Positions 18,358 through 26,837 of a stretch of DNA of 43,378 nt are shown piece by piece. Position numbers and translations under genes: made by a program. Each line of letters starts with the position of its first letter. The first letter of the stretch is position 1. The notes below the pieces were generated by a model. The model had not been told where the DNA came from. It did not search any database and worked only from the letters and a program-made list of their open reading frames with translations. Source of the stretch: Bacillus sanguinis (GTDB lineage: Bacteria; Bacillota; Bacilli; Bacillales; Bacillaceae_G); the NCBI RefSeq assembly GCF_018332475.1, contig NZ_BOQB01000174.1, positions 1-43,378 of the forward strand, given 5' to 3'.

Positions 18358-18604
18358 ATGGAGAAAAATAGTGCGGATAATCATACAAAGACATTACTTG
18401 CCTCTCGAAACGCTCTGTTTCTTATTTGTTTTGCCGGTTTTCTCGTTTGCTGTAAGTTGCTATCATCGGTTATACAGCCTTTTTAGTCGGCTAGGTATAC
18501 TAGGGGAAGCATTCGGAATACGTAATGCTTTGCTAGCAGTTTTATTATTTGTTATCTTGTCTGGAATTGTATCGTCTGTTACGAGAGAGAATACATCGAG
18601 TTAA
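18358..18604 (+). pseudogene. Remnant of an MFS transporter gene
   Basis: A start with a fair ribosome binding site (AAAGGTG) opens a frame, MEKNSADNHTKTLLASRNAL, that runs into a first-helix-like segment (FLICFAGFLVCCKLLSSVIQ) and stops at 18484-18486. Right after, another frame reads RLGILGEAFGIRNALLAVLL and ends TRENTSS. This looks like a motif-A-type loop plus helix followed by a C-terminal end. An intact MFS exporter needs about 390-400 residues, so most of the middle is missing and the frame is broken near 18480-18490. I read it as a deletion remnant of a sugar-efflux-type gene that once sat between maa and the ROK regulator. The 77-codon frame starting at 18371 has no ribosome binding site of its own. 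Confidence 0.65.
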
Positions 18605-18640
18605 ATACGGAATGCCGCTATTAGAAATATATCATCTCTA

Positions 18641-18669
18641 TTGCTTTAGAAAATGATGTATGATATATT
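18641..18669 (+). promoter_or_regulatory. Promoter of the ROK regulator gene
   Basis: TTGCTT (18641-18646), 17-bp spacer, TATATT (18664-18669). Transcription would begin near 18676, immediately before the third operator. Confidence 0.65.
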
Positions 18670-18678
18670 GTCAACGCA

Positions 18679-18702
18679 ACTTATTAAAAGGGTTTAATAA
18701 GT
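18679..18702 (+). promoter_or_regulatory. ROK operator, copy 3 (autoregulation)
   Basis: ACTTATTAAA-N4-TTTAATAAGT again, with AGGG as spacer, between the promoter and the start of the ROK gene. The position fits repression of the regulator by itself. Confidence 0.8.
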
Positions 18703-18726
18703 ATGTTGATTAAGGTGGTGAGCGAT

Positions 18727-19755
18727 TTGAGTGAACAATTTGTTACTCAAAAATCGATTAAAGAGACGATCCTTCGCGGCATTCGTACAGCTCTTCTAGA
18801 GCAAGGTAGTGCAACAAAAGTTGAACTTAGTAATACATTAGAAATTAGTTTTCCAACGATAAGTAAATTTATAGAAAATATGAAACAAAACGGTGAAGTC
18901 ACTTTAGTCGGTTTAGATGATTCAAGTGGCGGAAGAAGAGCGAAACGATATGCTTATAATCCAGAATATATGTTAGGTTTAGCAATATTTTTAGAAAAAA
19001 ATGAGACAAACTATACAATTTTCAACTGTTTAGGGGAAGTAAAAGAACAAGGAAGTACTTCAAGTGTATTAATTGATACGGGCTTAACTTTATTATCTAA
19101 ACAAATTGAAGGTTTTATCGCTACATTCCCGAAAATAAGCTCTATATCAATTGGTGTGCCTGGTTCGGTTGATAATGGTCGTATTTTTTATATACCTGGT
19201 TATGAAAAGTTCCAAAATTTTGATTTGAAAAGTCATTTGGAGGATCTGTTTTCTATACCTGTAGTAATAGAAAACGATATGAATGCCGCAGTGCTTGGTT
19301 ATTATAAAAACACTGGAAACTATGACAATTCCTCGCTTGTATATTTGTATTCAGGTCAAAATGGTCCAGGTGCAGGTATTATGATAAATGGAGATGTAGT
19401 ACGAGGAAGTACATTTTTCTCAGGAGAGATATCTTTCGTTCCGCAGTATGATAATGAAAATTTCTTACAAGCTTTGAGAAGTGAAGATTCGAGTAATCCA
19501 GAGGAATATAATATAGATGCTATTACTCGTTTAATAGCTACATGTATAGCTATTATTAACCCTCATGCCTTTATCTTCTGTGATGATGAAGTGAATCAAT
19601 TTGTAATAGAGCAAATTGTAAAAAGTTGTCCGCAGTACATTCCGGCGGAACATATTCCGAAAATAACAGTGAGTAATTGGAAAGAAGATTATTTATATGG
19701 ATTAAAAAGCCTTGGACTTGATCTTATGATTACTAGAACAAATAAAGAAAATTAA
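18727..19755 (+). CDS. ROK-family transcriptional repressor
   Basis: A 342-residue regulator. TTG 18727 is the start, since AAGGTGG is placed 8 nt before it; the ATG at 18703 directly follows the operator and has no binding site. An N-terminal winged helix-turn-helix (about 15-75; [22 protein letters not shown]) precedes a sugar-kinase-like ROK domain with [12 protein letters not shown] and [22 protein letters not shown]. The zinc-binding CGCxGCxE motif of ROK kinases and NagC-like proteins is absent, and the domain is short, so ligand sensing without catalysis is likely. It probably binds the palindromes here and at the maa promoter, released by a sugar or sugar phosphate. Confidence 0.85.
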   Translation: MSEQFVTQKSIKETILRGIRTALLEQGSATKVELSNTLEISFPTISKFIENMKQNGEVTLVGLDDSSGGRRAKRYAYNPEYMLGLAIFLEKNETNYTIFNCLGEVKEQGSTSSVLIDTGLTLLSKQIEGFIATFPKISSISIGVPGSVDNGRIFYIPGYEKFQNFDLKSHLEDLFSIPVVIENDMNAAVLGYYKNTGNYDNSSLVYLYSGQNGPGAGIMINGDVVRGSTFFSGEISFVPQYDNENFLQALRSEDSSNPEEYNIDAITRLIATCIAIINPHAFIFCDDEVNQFVIEQIVKSCPQYIPAEHIPKITVSNWKEDYLYGLKSLGLDLMITRTNKEN

Positions 19756-19816
19756 ATGTGCTGGCAATGAAGCATCCAATTGTCAGTTGAATAACATAAA
19801 AGAAAAGGTGTCTATT

Positions 19817-20197
19817 ATGAAAATTGAACATGTAGCAATTTGGGTGAATGATTTAGAAGGAATGCGTGATTTTTATAAACAGTACTTCGGTGGTGAAGAA
19901 AATCGTTTATATCATAATCCGAAAAAGCAGTTTGAATCTTATTTTATAACTTTTGAAGGTGGAGCGCGTCTAGAACTGATGAGACAAGTAGGGATAGATG
20001 ATGCATTACAAACACAAACAATAGGATATGCGCATATTGCTTTTTCTGTAGGTAGTAAAGAAAAAGTGAACGAATTAACAAGTACACTAAGAGAAGCAGG
20101 ATACCCTGTGTTAAACGGTCCACGAACTACAGGTGATGGTTATTATGAAAGTGTAGTAAGTGATCCTGAAGGAAATCAGATTGAGATAACAATTTAA
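19817..20197 (+). CDS. VOC-family (glyoxalase-like) protein
   Basis: A 126-residue protein with the paired beta-alpha-beta-beta-beta folds of the vicinal oxygen chelate superfamily. The four expected metal ligands are present: His5 (IEHVAIWV), Glu53 (RLELM), His73 (YAHIAFSV) and Glu123 (NQIEITI), and DPEGNQIEI is the usual end. That complete set favours an active metalloenzyme, such as a lactoylglutathione lyase-like or isomerase activity, over a binding protein; the substrate is not evident. ATG 19817 follows AAAAGGTG; the upstream in-frame start at 19787 lacks a site. Confidence 0.85.
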   Translation: MKIEHVAIWVNDLEGMRDFYKQYFGGEENRLYHNPKKQFESYFITFEGGARLELMRQVGIDDALQTQTIGYAHIAFSVGSKEKVNELTSTLREAGYPVLNGPRTTGDGYYESVVSDPEGNQIEITI

Positions 20198-20295
20198 CGT
20201 TTTATTTACTAAAAACGAATGGAAATATAAAACTTTGTTGTTCCCCAAAATGTTTAAAAGAAACCTATTATTTCTGCAGAAAGGGGGACATAACG

Positions 20296-20550
20296 TTGAG
20301 TGAGTCAATTTTGATTTTCTGTATATATCCATTGCTTATTTGTATTTTTTCAATAGCTGTGACATATAAAGTAGGTACATTTTACGTGATGCCAATGGTA
20401 ACATTTCTTATTTTTCTTTTGCTAAATGTTACAGTGTACGATCCAGTATTTTTCTTTTGGGTTGGCATGTATACGATTCTTTCATTTATTGTTTCTTATA
20501 TAACTATACTTTTTATAAAGGGATATAAAGTTGTAGAAAGAGAACGTTAA
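20296..20550 (+). CDS. DUF2651 (YbeF-like) membrane protein
   Basis: An 84-residue protein with three membrane helices covering most of its length and a short basic cytoplasmic tail (KGYKVVERER). The arrangement, with a conserved-looking VTFLIFLLLNVTVYDPVFFF centre, fits the Bacillus DUF2651/YbeF group; no role is known to me. It starts at TTG 20296, supported by AAAGGGGG upstream. Confidence 0.7.
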   Translation: MSESILIFCIYPLLICIFSIAVTYKVGTFYVMPMVTFLIFLLLNVTVYDPVFFFWVGMYTILSFIVSYITILFIKGYKVVERER

Positions 20551-20587
20551 TATCATTTTGGGGAAATAGGGAGTTACGGTGAACGAT

Positions 20588-20630
20588 AAAAACCTCATTT
20601 CACGTTGTAATGACGAGAAATGAGGTTTTT
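20588..20630. terminator. Bidirectional terminator
   Basis: AAAAACCTCATTTC pairs perfectly with GAAATGAGGTTTTT; it serves the DUF2651 gene and the convergent Nudix gene. Confidence 0.9.
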
Positions 20631-20636
20631 ATATTA

Positions 20637-21125
20637 CTATATCAAGTGAAAAGAAGAACCATTCTTTTTAACATATGAATTGGATTGCTGAAACTCCTTA
20701 ATAATCCTCTCAATAACAGGAGGAAGGTTACTAGGTAACTCATCAAGTGGAAAGAAGCGTAGTTCTTTCGATTCCGTATGGTCGCATACAAGCTCACCGT
20801 TGAATTCTCGGCAAATATAAACAACGAGTACACCGTGTACTTGATCGCCGTTTGGATAGATTTGAAAGAAATCTGGTCCTGAGTATGTACGGAATAGTTC
20901 TGGATTTTTGATATTAAGTCCAGTTTCTTCATATACTTCTCGTTTTAAAGCGTCTTCTAGCGTTTCGTTATATTCTAAGGCGCCGCCAATGATGCCCCAG
21001 CGGTTAAAATCTGTACGGAGCTGTAGTAATATTTCCTTTTTTTCATTTAAAATAATGGCGTGTGAACCGATTAGAATAAGTGGTTGATTGCCTACTAGAT
21101 TTCTCATGTCTTCAATATAACCCAT
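20637..21125 (-). CDS. Nudix hydrolase
   Basis: A 162-residue Nudix enzyme, hydrolysing a nucleoside diphosphate linked to another group. The Nudix box is intact: GGALEYNETLEDALKREVYE followed by ETGL, matching G-x5-E-x7-R-E-U-x-E-E-x-G-U. The N-terminal strand region LIGSHAIILNEKKEILLQLR and the RWGIIGG lead-in are typical of the MutT/YjhB-like set. ATG 21125 is preferred over the ATG two codons upstream because AAGGAG is then 8 nt away. The DUF2785 gene lies just upstream on the same strand (17 bp), so the two probably share an mRNA. Confidence 0.88.
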   Translation of the reverse strand: MGYIEDMRNLVGNQPLILIGSHAIILNEKKEILLQLRTDFNRWGIIGGALEYNETLEDALKREVYEETGLNIKNPELFRTYSGPDFFQIYPNGDQVHGVLVVYICREFNGELVCDHTESKELRFFPLDELPSNLPPVIERIIKEFQQSNSYVKKNGSSFHLI

Positions 21126-21142
21126 AGTCATTCTCCTTATAG

Positions 21143-21982
21143 TTAATAATAATTAGGAAGTTCTTTTAACATTCTTTCTGTTTTACGAGCTGTATAGGCT
21201 AAGTTGTGGTCATCTTTCGTTCTAAAAAATAATGTACGTAAAAAAGTTTTAATGTTGGCACATAAAATACAATACTCATTAAGTGAAAGGCGTTTTCTAA
21301 TTTGAGGAAGCCTTTTTATTTTTTTATGAATAATAGAAATTAACTCATCTTGCGGGAAGTCATGATACAGCATTGCTAGTAATGGCGTAACAATTCGTTC
21401 ATCTTCGTTATTATGAAAAAGGTCAGATGGAATGAAGATTTTATTTAATAAGCAATGAATTAATTCTTCATACCATTCAAAGGTCGTATAAGAATTGTGA
21501 ACAATTTCAGTAAAGGCATCAGATACGTGGGCAAGACAATGAGCCCATCCTTTATTTTCGATATAGCCTCGAAAATCTGTTTCTAAGTTTGTATATGTAA
21601 TGAGTTTGTTTTTTATTTCTTCGATATCCTCCTCTGTACAAAAGTAGTGCGAATTAGCGAATTGGAGTATTAACGCAAGTAACGAAACAGTGTAAGAACG
21701 TGTGAAAACCCCATCTGTATGTGGGGAGTAAATGTCACAATATAAATACTCATCACTTAAACAAGTTTGCAACAGTAATTTTAGTTGATCATCCATAAGG
21801 AATTCATGATGAATGAAATGTGCAAAACATTTATATATAAGTTGATAACGGACGTAACTATCAGTCGTTCCGATAAACTGAAGCATGTTCAAAGTTAACT
21901 CATTAATATCTATATGTTGCAGTTGCGTATAGTCATTTTGTTGTATAAGCTCTAACTGTTGTTGCAACGCTGTAATATCCAA
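21143..21982 (-). CDS. DUF2785 family protein
   Basis: A 279-residue all-helical soluble protein starting at TTG 21982 behind GGAGGAGG. The family hallmark GWAHCLAHVSDAF (about residue 143) with two histidines and an aspartate is present, a possible metal or active site. HEAT-like helices make up the rest. The family is common in Bacillus and lactic bacteria and has no agreed function. Probably cotranscribed with the Nudix gene. Confidence 0.8.
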   Translation of the reverse strand: MDITALQQQLELIQQNDYTQLQHIDINELTLNMLQFIGTTDSYVRYQLIYKCFAHFIHHEFLMDDQLKLLLQTCLSDEYLYCDIYSPHTDGVFTRSYTVSLLALILQFANSHYFCTEEDIEEIKNKLITYTNLETDFRGYIENKGWAHCLAHVSDAFTEIVHNSYTTFEWYEELIHCLLNKIFIPSDLFHNNEDERIVTPLLAMLYHDFPQDELISIIHKKIKRLPQIRKRLSLNEYCILCANIKTFLRTLFFRTKDDHNLAYTARKTERMLKELPNYY

Positions 21983-22105
21983 TGGAGAACCTCCTCCGCA
22001 CTTTAAAGATGCGATGTTTTCTAGTATTCTATATATTCAAGGACAATCCTGCTCATGCAAGGAGAACAAGTAGAAATTCGAGTATGACATAGATGAGGGA
22101 AGTAA

Positions 22106-22828
22106 ATGATGACTATAAAACAGTTAGAAAAACATTTTAAAATAAGAAGAAATGATTCTTCAATCATGATAAAAGAAAATAATGCAGAAGTTTTTACAGA
22201 AGAGCAATTAAAGGAAATGATGCAATATTGCGTTGCTGAGGCTGAAAAAGAGGAATTAGAAAACGTACATTTTGAGATTTCTTCAAAAAGCCCAAATTAT
22301 GATTTATATAAAAAATGTTTCGAAACGTATTCATTTGAATATATTACGGAAAACATGATTGTATGTAAGGATATATATGAAGTAGAAGATGAAGAAAGTG
22401 AAATTGATTTTAAACTTATTGAAGAAGTAGGAGAAGATACATTTTATTCTCTTTGGAACGAAATGACGGAAGAACAAGTCACTTATGATCAATTTGTAAA
22501 TATGATGCTACAAGAAATTGGTGCGCAATGGAAAGAGCATTGTTTAACAGCGAGTATCGATGAAGAGCCACTAGGAATTGTCATCCCGCATATCGAAAGA
22601 GGTACGTTAGAAGAAGGAAAACTAATGTATTTCGCAATTGATTCAAATATGCGAAATAAAGGGTACGAAGCAGCATTCTTTACAGGTGCAATGTTTGTCT
22701 TAAAAGAAATAGGTGCATCTTATTATATTGGCGAGGCAAATGTACAAAATGAGTGGATGAAGGATATTTTTGAAAAGAACGGATGTCAGCTGCTGAGTTG
22801 TACTGAACGATATGTGAAGAAGATTTAA
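22106..22828 (+). CDS. GNAT-like acetyltransferase
   Basis: A 240-residue acidic protein. The C-terminal half resembles a GNAT domain: a strand with substrate-facing residues (EPLGIVIPHIERG), the acetyl-CoA loop region YFAIDSNMRNKGYEAAFFTG, and the distal block (ANVQNEWMKDIFEKNGCQLL). The usual Q/R-x-x-G-x-G/A reads SNMRNKGYEA. The N-terminal half (1-95) is a diverged GNAT-like or helical domain with no clear motif. Substrate unknown. ATG 22106 follows GAGGGAAG; a second ATG follows immediately. Confidence 0.7.
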   Translation: MMTIKQLEKHFKIRRNDSSIMIKENNAEVFTEEQLKEMMQYCVAEAEKEELENVHFEISSKSPNYDLYKKCFETYSFEYITENMIVCKDIYEVEDEESEIDFKLIEEVGEDTFYSLWNEMTEEQVTYDQFVNMMLQEIGAQWKEHCLTASIDEEPLGIVIPHIERGTLEEGKLMYFAIDSNMRNKGYEAAFFTGAMFVLKEIGASYYIGEANVQNEWMKDIFEKNGCQLLSCTERYVKKI

Positions 22829-23006
22829 AGGATGAATGATGTACTTTCTTGAATGTATTTCGAGGAAATCCGTGTACAAATTTTGAACAAGTAAAAGAAC
22901 TTTTTGCCTGTTTGTAAGATAAAAAGAAAAATGAGAACGACAAAATAGATATTCCTATAATAAAATAGAGAAAGATTTGATTATAAGAGAAAGCGTTGGT
23001 GAAAGA

Positions 23007-24029
23007 ATGGAGCAGCAAAGACATTGGTTACAAGCAACTGTAGAAAGAAATGAAGATAATACGTTACAAATAAAGTGGGAAAATAATATAGAGGAAGTTC
23101 GCATTTACTGGAGTACTTCGCCAGATCATATTGAAGAAAATGGAGAATTACTTGCAACGGTAAATGGAGAATCATCATATTCAATTGAAAACCCGAGCGA
23201 CAATGAGCGTCCATATTTTAGACTAGTAGGTAGTAATGGACAAGCAGTGACAGTAGCTGAGCGTAGATTGCCATTACAAGGAGCGTTTAACTTCCGTGAT
23301 ATGGGCGGATATGAAACGCTTGAAGGCCGTAAAGTAAAATGGGGCAAGTTGTACCGTTCTGAAGAATTAGCAGGACTAACAGAGTGGGATATTGCGTATT
23401 TACAAAAGTCTGGTTTAAAGTTAATTTGCGATTACCGTACAGACTTTGAAGTGAAGCATAAGCCAAACCCTGAGATTACAGGCGCTCGTCAAGTGTGCTT
23501 ACCAGTTATGCAGGACTTGGCGAAAGATTTAAATATAAATGAATTTTTCCAAGTTGGTGACCTTTCTATGTTAGGAAAACCAGGTGAGTATCTTGTGAAA
23601 ATGAATCAAGACTTCGTAAGTGGTAACGAAGCATTCGTGAGCTTCTTAAACTTAGCGCAAGACCCGGAAAACTTACCGTTAGTAAACCACTGTACAGCTG
23701 GGAAAGACCGTACTGGATTTGGATCAGCATTATTATTACTTTTATTAGGTGTACCAGAGAAAACAGTAATGGAAGATTACTTATTAAGTAACGGATTCCG
23801 TGAAAAGCTAAATGAGAAAATGATGGCCTTTTTAGGTGCAAAACTACAAAATGATGAGAGTAGAGCGATATTAGGTGCGATGTTCGAAGCGCGCGCTGAA
23901 TATTTACAAGCTGCGATTGATGAAGTGAAAAAGCAATACGGTTCAGTTGAAGCGTATGCTGAAAAAGCACTTGGCTTTACGAAAGAGTCGTTAGAAAAAA
24001 TGAAAGTGTTATTGCTAGAGGATAAATAA
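23007..24029 (+). CDS. Tyrosine/serine protein phosphatase
   Basis: A 340-residue protein of the Y_phosphatase3 group (related to Listeria LipA-type and mycobacterial PtpB enzymes). The P-loop HCTAGKDRTGFGSAL (about residue 231) carries the nucleophilic cysteine and arginine of C-x5-R, with the group's lysine in the AGKDR sequence that is linked to phosphoinositide or dual specificity. The typical N-terminal lead FNFRDMGGYETLEGRKVKWG and the RSEELAGLTEWD stretch are present. A short fibronectin-like beta domain precedes it (about 1-90). No signal peptide, so cytoplasmic or released. ATG 23007 is chosen; an in-frame upstream start at 22977 has no binding site either, so the start is less certain than the identity. 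Confidence 0.87.
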   Translation: MEQQRHWLQATVERNEDNTLQIKWENNIEEVRIYWSTSPDHIEENGELLATVNGESSYSIENPSDNERPYFRLVGSNGQAVTVAERRLPLQGAFNFRDMGGYETLEGRKVKWGKLYRSEELAGLTEWDIAYLQKSGLKLICDYRTDFEVKHKPNPEITGARQVCLPVMQDLAKDLNINEFFQVGDLSMLGKPGEYLVKMNQDFVSGNEAFVSFLNLAQDPENLPLVNHCTAGKDRTGFGSALLLLLLGVPEKTVMEDYLLSNGFREKLNEKMMAFLGAKLQNDESRAILGAMFEARAEYLQAAIDEVKKQYGSVEAYAEKALGFTKESLEKMKVLLLEDK

Positions 24030-24068
24030 GAATTCGGGAGGCTGATTGAATTAGCCTCCCGAATTCTT
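24028..24068. terminator. Terminator of the phosphatase gene
   Basis: AAGAATTCGGGAGGCT pairs perfectly with AGCCTCCCGAATTCTT. Confidence 0.88.
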
Positions 24069-24125
24069 ATTGTTGATATCATGTTATTCCATAAAATGAT
24101 GGATAACCGAATATCGTTGTCCGCA

Positions 24126-24551
24126 TTATGAAATTTTTCGTTGCCTTATAATGCCTAAAATAATTGGAATAGCTGTCCCAATTAATAATATCGGTAAAAA
24201 TAATTTTCCAAAACCGTCGCTCCAATCTAGAGCTATTGAAATTGTTTCAAATTGGATGAAAGAAAAAATAAGTAAACAGACATTTTTTAATTGATTAAGC
24301 ATTTTTCTGCTATTTAAATAAAACTGATCAGCATTCGATTCATTAAATCTTTTTGGATAGTTATGAACTTCTGGAAACTTTTCTAAAGTCTGCATTAAAA
24401 GGAGTATAAATGCTCCTATTCCTGGTAGAAGTAAAAGCTCCCATTTGGATCCCCAACGATCTACAGCCCCATATGCGTTATAATGTGCGGGTACTTCCTC
24501 AGGTAATCTTCCCCAAATGATAATCAAAAAAATGATTGATCCAAAGAACAA
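24126..24551 (-). CDS. DUF1648-domain membrane protein, start unclear
   Basis: The domain is clear: after a first membrane helix comes WGRLPEEVPAHYNAYGAVDR with WGSK, the DUF1648 signature, then three more helices. DUF1648 proteins such as SdpI are immunity or regulatory membrane proteins. The coordinates start at a TTG with no ribosome binding site, inside what should be the first helix. The same frame continues upstream through residues that read like the true N-terminus (SWERPKIKIPRTKSEWVGDI, then IGYS) back to at least 24632, behind a plausible site (AGGAAGGGAG), but contains no ATG, GTG or TTG at a fitting distance. The gene may use an unusual start codon or have lost its start. Confidence 0.65.
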   Translation of the reverse strand: MFFGSIIFLIIIWGRLPEEVPAHYNAYGAVDRWGSKWELLLLPGIGAFILLLMQTLEKFPEVHNYPKRFNESNADQFYLNSRKMLNQLKNVCLLIFSFIQFETISIALDWSDGFGKLFLPILLIGTAIPIILGIIRQRKIS

Positions 24552-24891
24552 TGAATATCCAATAATATCTCCAACCCATTCACTTTTTGTTCTTGGAATT
24601 TTTATTTTAGGTCTTTCCCATGAATTTACTATATTTTTCCGCTCCCTTCCTATAATAACTAGAGTAATACATTTCCTGTATTACCTTTTTAAAATTCAAA
24701 TCTATTATCCAAATTATCTCAAATTTATAGTATTTTCACAATTAATTATTTTTGAATAACATGACTCGTGTGTCTGAAACAACTGTAAAATCTCTGGACA
24801 GCTGCTTTTCGTAAAAGAAAAAAATTCGACTTAAGAGACAATTAATGAGAAAATACAAGTTGTAAATAACGTACTAGTTGAGGAGAGCATA

Positions 24892-25602
24892 ATGAAATAT
24901 AAAGTTATATTATTCGACGTAGACGATACATTATTAGATTTCCCTGAAACGGAAAAACACGCATTACATAATGCGTTTGTACAGTTTGGTATGCCTACAG
25001 GGTATAGTGATTATCTTGCAAGTTATAAAGAGATTAGTAATGGGTTATGGAGAGATTTAGAAAATAAAATGATTACGTTAAGTGAATTAGCGGTAGATCG
25101 ATTTAGACAATTATTTGCACTTCATAATATAGAAGTAGATGCGCAGCAATTTAGTGATGTATATCTTGAAAACTTAGGGAAAGAAGTACATCTTATAGAA
25201 GGTGCAGTGCAATTATGTGAGAATCTACAAGATTGCAAGCTAGGCATCATTACCAATGGATATACGAAGGTGCAACAATCTAGAATCGGAAATTCGCCTT
25301 TATGTAACTTCTTTGAACATATCATTATTTCTGAAGAGGTTGGCCATCAAAAACCAGCACGTGAGATTTTTGATTATGCGTTTGAAAAGTTTGGGATTAC
25401 GGATAAATCAAGTGTACTAATGGTTGGAGATTCGTTAACTTCTGATATGAAAGGCGGAGAAGACTACGGCATTGATACGTGTTGGTATAATCCGAGTTTG
25501 AATGAAAATAGGGCAGATGTTAAGCCGACTTACGAAGTGGGGAGCCTGCTACAAATTTTAGAAATTGTAGAAGTGACTGAAGAAAAGGTAGCTTCATTTT
25601 AA
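24892..25602 (+). CDS. HAD-family phosphatase (YjjG/YfnB type)
   Basis: A 236-residue haloacid-dehalogenase-like hydrolase. Motif I is FDVDDTLLDF (nucleophile Asp9, acid Asp11), motif II ITNGYT, motif III lysine in GHQKPAREIFDYAF and motif IV MVGDSLTSDMKGG. The cap domain between motifs I and II is helical, C1 type. The set closely fits YjjG/YfnB 5'-nucleotidases, which dephosphorylate non-canonical pyrimidine nucleotides. ATG 24892 follows GAGGAGAG. Single-gene unit. Confidence 0.9.
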   Translation: MKYKVILFDVDDTLLDFPETEKHALHNAFVQFGMPTGYSDYLASYKEISNGLWRDLENKMITLSELAVDRFRQLFALHNIEVDAQQFSDVYLENLGKEVHLIEGAVQLCENLQDCKLGIITNGYTKVQQSRIGNSPLCNFFEHIIISEEVGHQKPAREIFDYAFEKFGITDKSSVLMVGDSLTSDMKGGEDYGIDTCWYNPSLNENRADVKPTYEVGSLLQILEIVEVTEEKVASF

Positions 25603-25672
25603 TTGTATTGATATATTTTCAGTTACAGTCAATATAGGCAAGAGCTGTGTAACAACTAGAGGTGAATAAAGG

Positions 25673-26635
25673 ATGTTAACGTTTTTATTTGAGTTAGACA
25701 AGAATATCCCGCAGAAGGATGAGCCGCGGTATGATGCTTATTCAAAGGGCTTTATCGAAGGGGATGTAACGATTCGCGTGAGTGACAGCGTACTTTTTCA
25801 AAAGTCACGTATGAAGGTTGCAGAGCTAGGCATTTATTTAGGACAGTGGATGGAGCAAGTGCAACACGGGCAGAACGTACATATGAATTATGAAACGCCT
25901 GACCGTGATGAGATCATTCTTAGTTTCTTCTATGGAGAGGACAATCAGTGGAGGGTTTCTTCCAGTTGGCAACAATTTGAACTTCAGGAGAGTATTTCTA
26001 CTACAACATTAGTGGAGAGTATTCAACGCTATTTATATGAGTTAAATAAAGAGCTGCGCATGGTAGAATATCCTGTGACGTTTGATCAGTACTTAAGAGG
26101 AGAGCGAATGATGCAGCTTTCTTACAAGCGATTGTGTGATAGTAAAGCGGACACGGTGCCTATTGAGGTTTACAATGAAAGCGAAGGCGTAGGCACAGTA
26201 CGGGGCTATTATAAAAATACGTTGATGAGAGTGCTAGATTTCATTCCGAAAGTCGGTAGTAATATCATTTACGAAATAAAGGATAGTAAGGACAATATTC
26301 GCGTCATTGCAAAGGATGTAAGTAGGCAGCGTCAAAGAAGGATTTTAGTAACGTACATCGATCCTAATGATATAGAGCATGAAATACTTGTGTGTGACGG
26401 AAAGTTACTGGATGCAAATTTCTTATTTACCTTTACATATAAGAGAGAAGAATTTGTTGTTCACAAAACCACTTTTGGGATGGGAAAGTTATTACGAAAA
26501 GGCTATGTAATCGCAGATTGGAATATTCGTCTTGAGGAAGATATGTATTACATTGAGATGAATGTATATGAGGAAAATTATATACAGGATCAATACTTAC
26601 TGTTAGGTGTATTTCATGCGGTTTTGTATGGGTGA
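25673..26635 (+). CDS. Unknown protein with a tubby-like C-terminal domain
   Basis: A 320-residue soluble protein. Residues 1-125 form an alpha/beta N-terminal domain of unknown type. From about residue 180 the sequence is a long run of beta strands (GTVRGYYKNTLMRVLDFIPK, NIIYEIKDSKDNIRVIAKDV, then FVVHKTTFGMGKLLRKGYVI and DWNIRLEEDMYYIEM) ending in a hydrophobic helix, LLLGVFHAVLYG. A barrel wrapped around a central hydrophobic helix is the tubby/LURP-one layout found in Bacillus scramblase-like proteins, and I think it belongs there, without certainty. The ATG has a moderate upstream site (AGAGGTG). Followed by a strong terminator. Confidence 0.6.
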   Translation: MLTFLFELDKNIPQKDEPRYDAYSKGFIEGDVTIRVSDSVLFQKSRMKVAELGIYLGQWMEQVQHGQNVHMNYETPDRDEIILSFFYGEDNQWRVSSSWQQFELQESISTTTLVESIQRYLYELNKELRMVEYPVTFDQYLRGERMMQLSYKRLCDSKADTVPIEVYNESEGVGTVRGYYKNTLMRVLDFIPKVGSNIIYEIKDSKDNIRVIAKDVSRQRQRRILVTYIDPNDIEHEILVCDGKLLDANFLFTFTYKREEFVVHKTTFGMGKLLRKGYVIADWNIRLEEDMYYIEMNVYEENYIQDQYLLLGVFHAVLYG

Positions 26636-26641
26636 TAAATG

Positions 26642-26685
26642 AAAAATACCGGTATTCTTTGTGAAAAGAATACCGGTATTTTTTA
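26642..26685 (+). terminator. Terminator
   Basis: AAAATACCGGTATTCTTT pairs with AAAGAATACCGGTATTTT, followed by T residues that also form the left flank of the adjoining repeat. Confidence 0.9.
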
Positions 26686-26837
26686 TCCCACTTTAATAGG
26701 CAGTAAGACCCCCACCTCAAAATGCAGCGAAAGCAAAGAAGTTAGGTGGGGGTCGGGCTGCCCATAAAAGTCCGATTGGTGAGGGCTGATAATCAGTGGG
26801 GGGAAGAAAACCCCCACTGATTAAAGTTTCACTTTAT
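26682..26837. repeat. bcr1-type dispersed repeat flanked by TTTAT
   Basis: About 146 bp of G/C-clustered sequence in AT-rich surroundings, flanked by direct TTTAT copies (26682-26686 and 26833-26837). It contains two hairpins, ACCCCCACCT with AGGTGGGGGT and TCAGTGGGGG with CCCCCACTGA, and an ACTTTAAT/ATTAAAGT pair near the ends. Size, terminal TTTAT and the ACTGATTAAAGTTTCA end agree with the bcr1 element of the B. cereus group as I remember it. The right copy of TTTAT contains the stop codon of the XRE gene. Confidence 0.7.

Noticed and set aside
18371-18604. A 77-residue intact membrane protein
   Set aside because: No ribosome binding site at its start, and the first part is an out-of-frame reading of what looks like an MFS N-terminus that begins at 18358.
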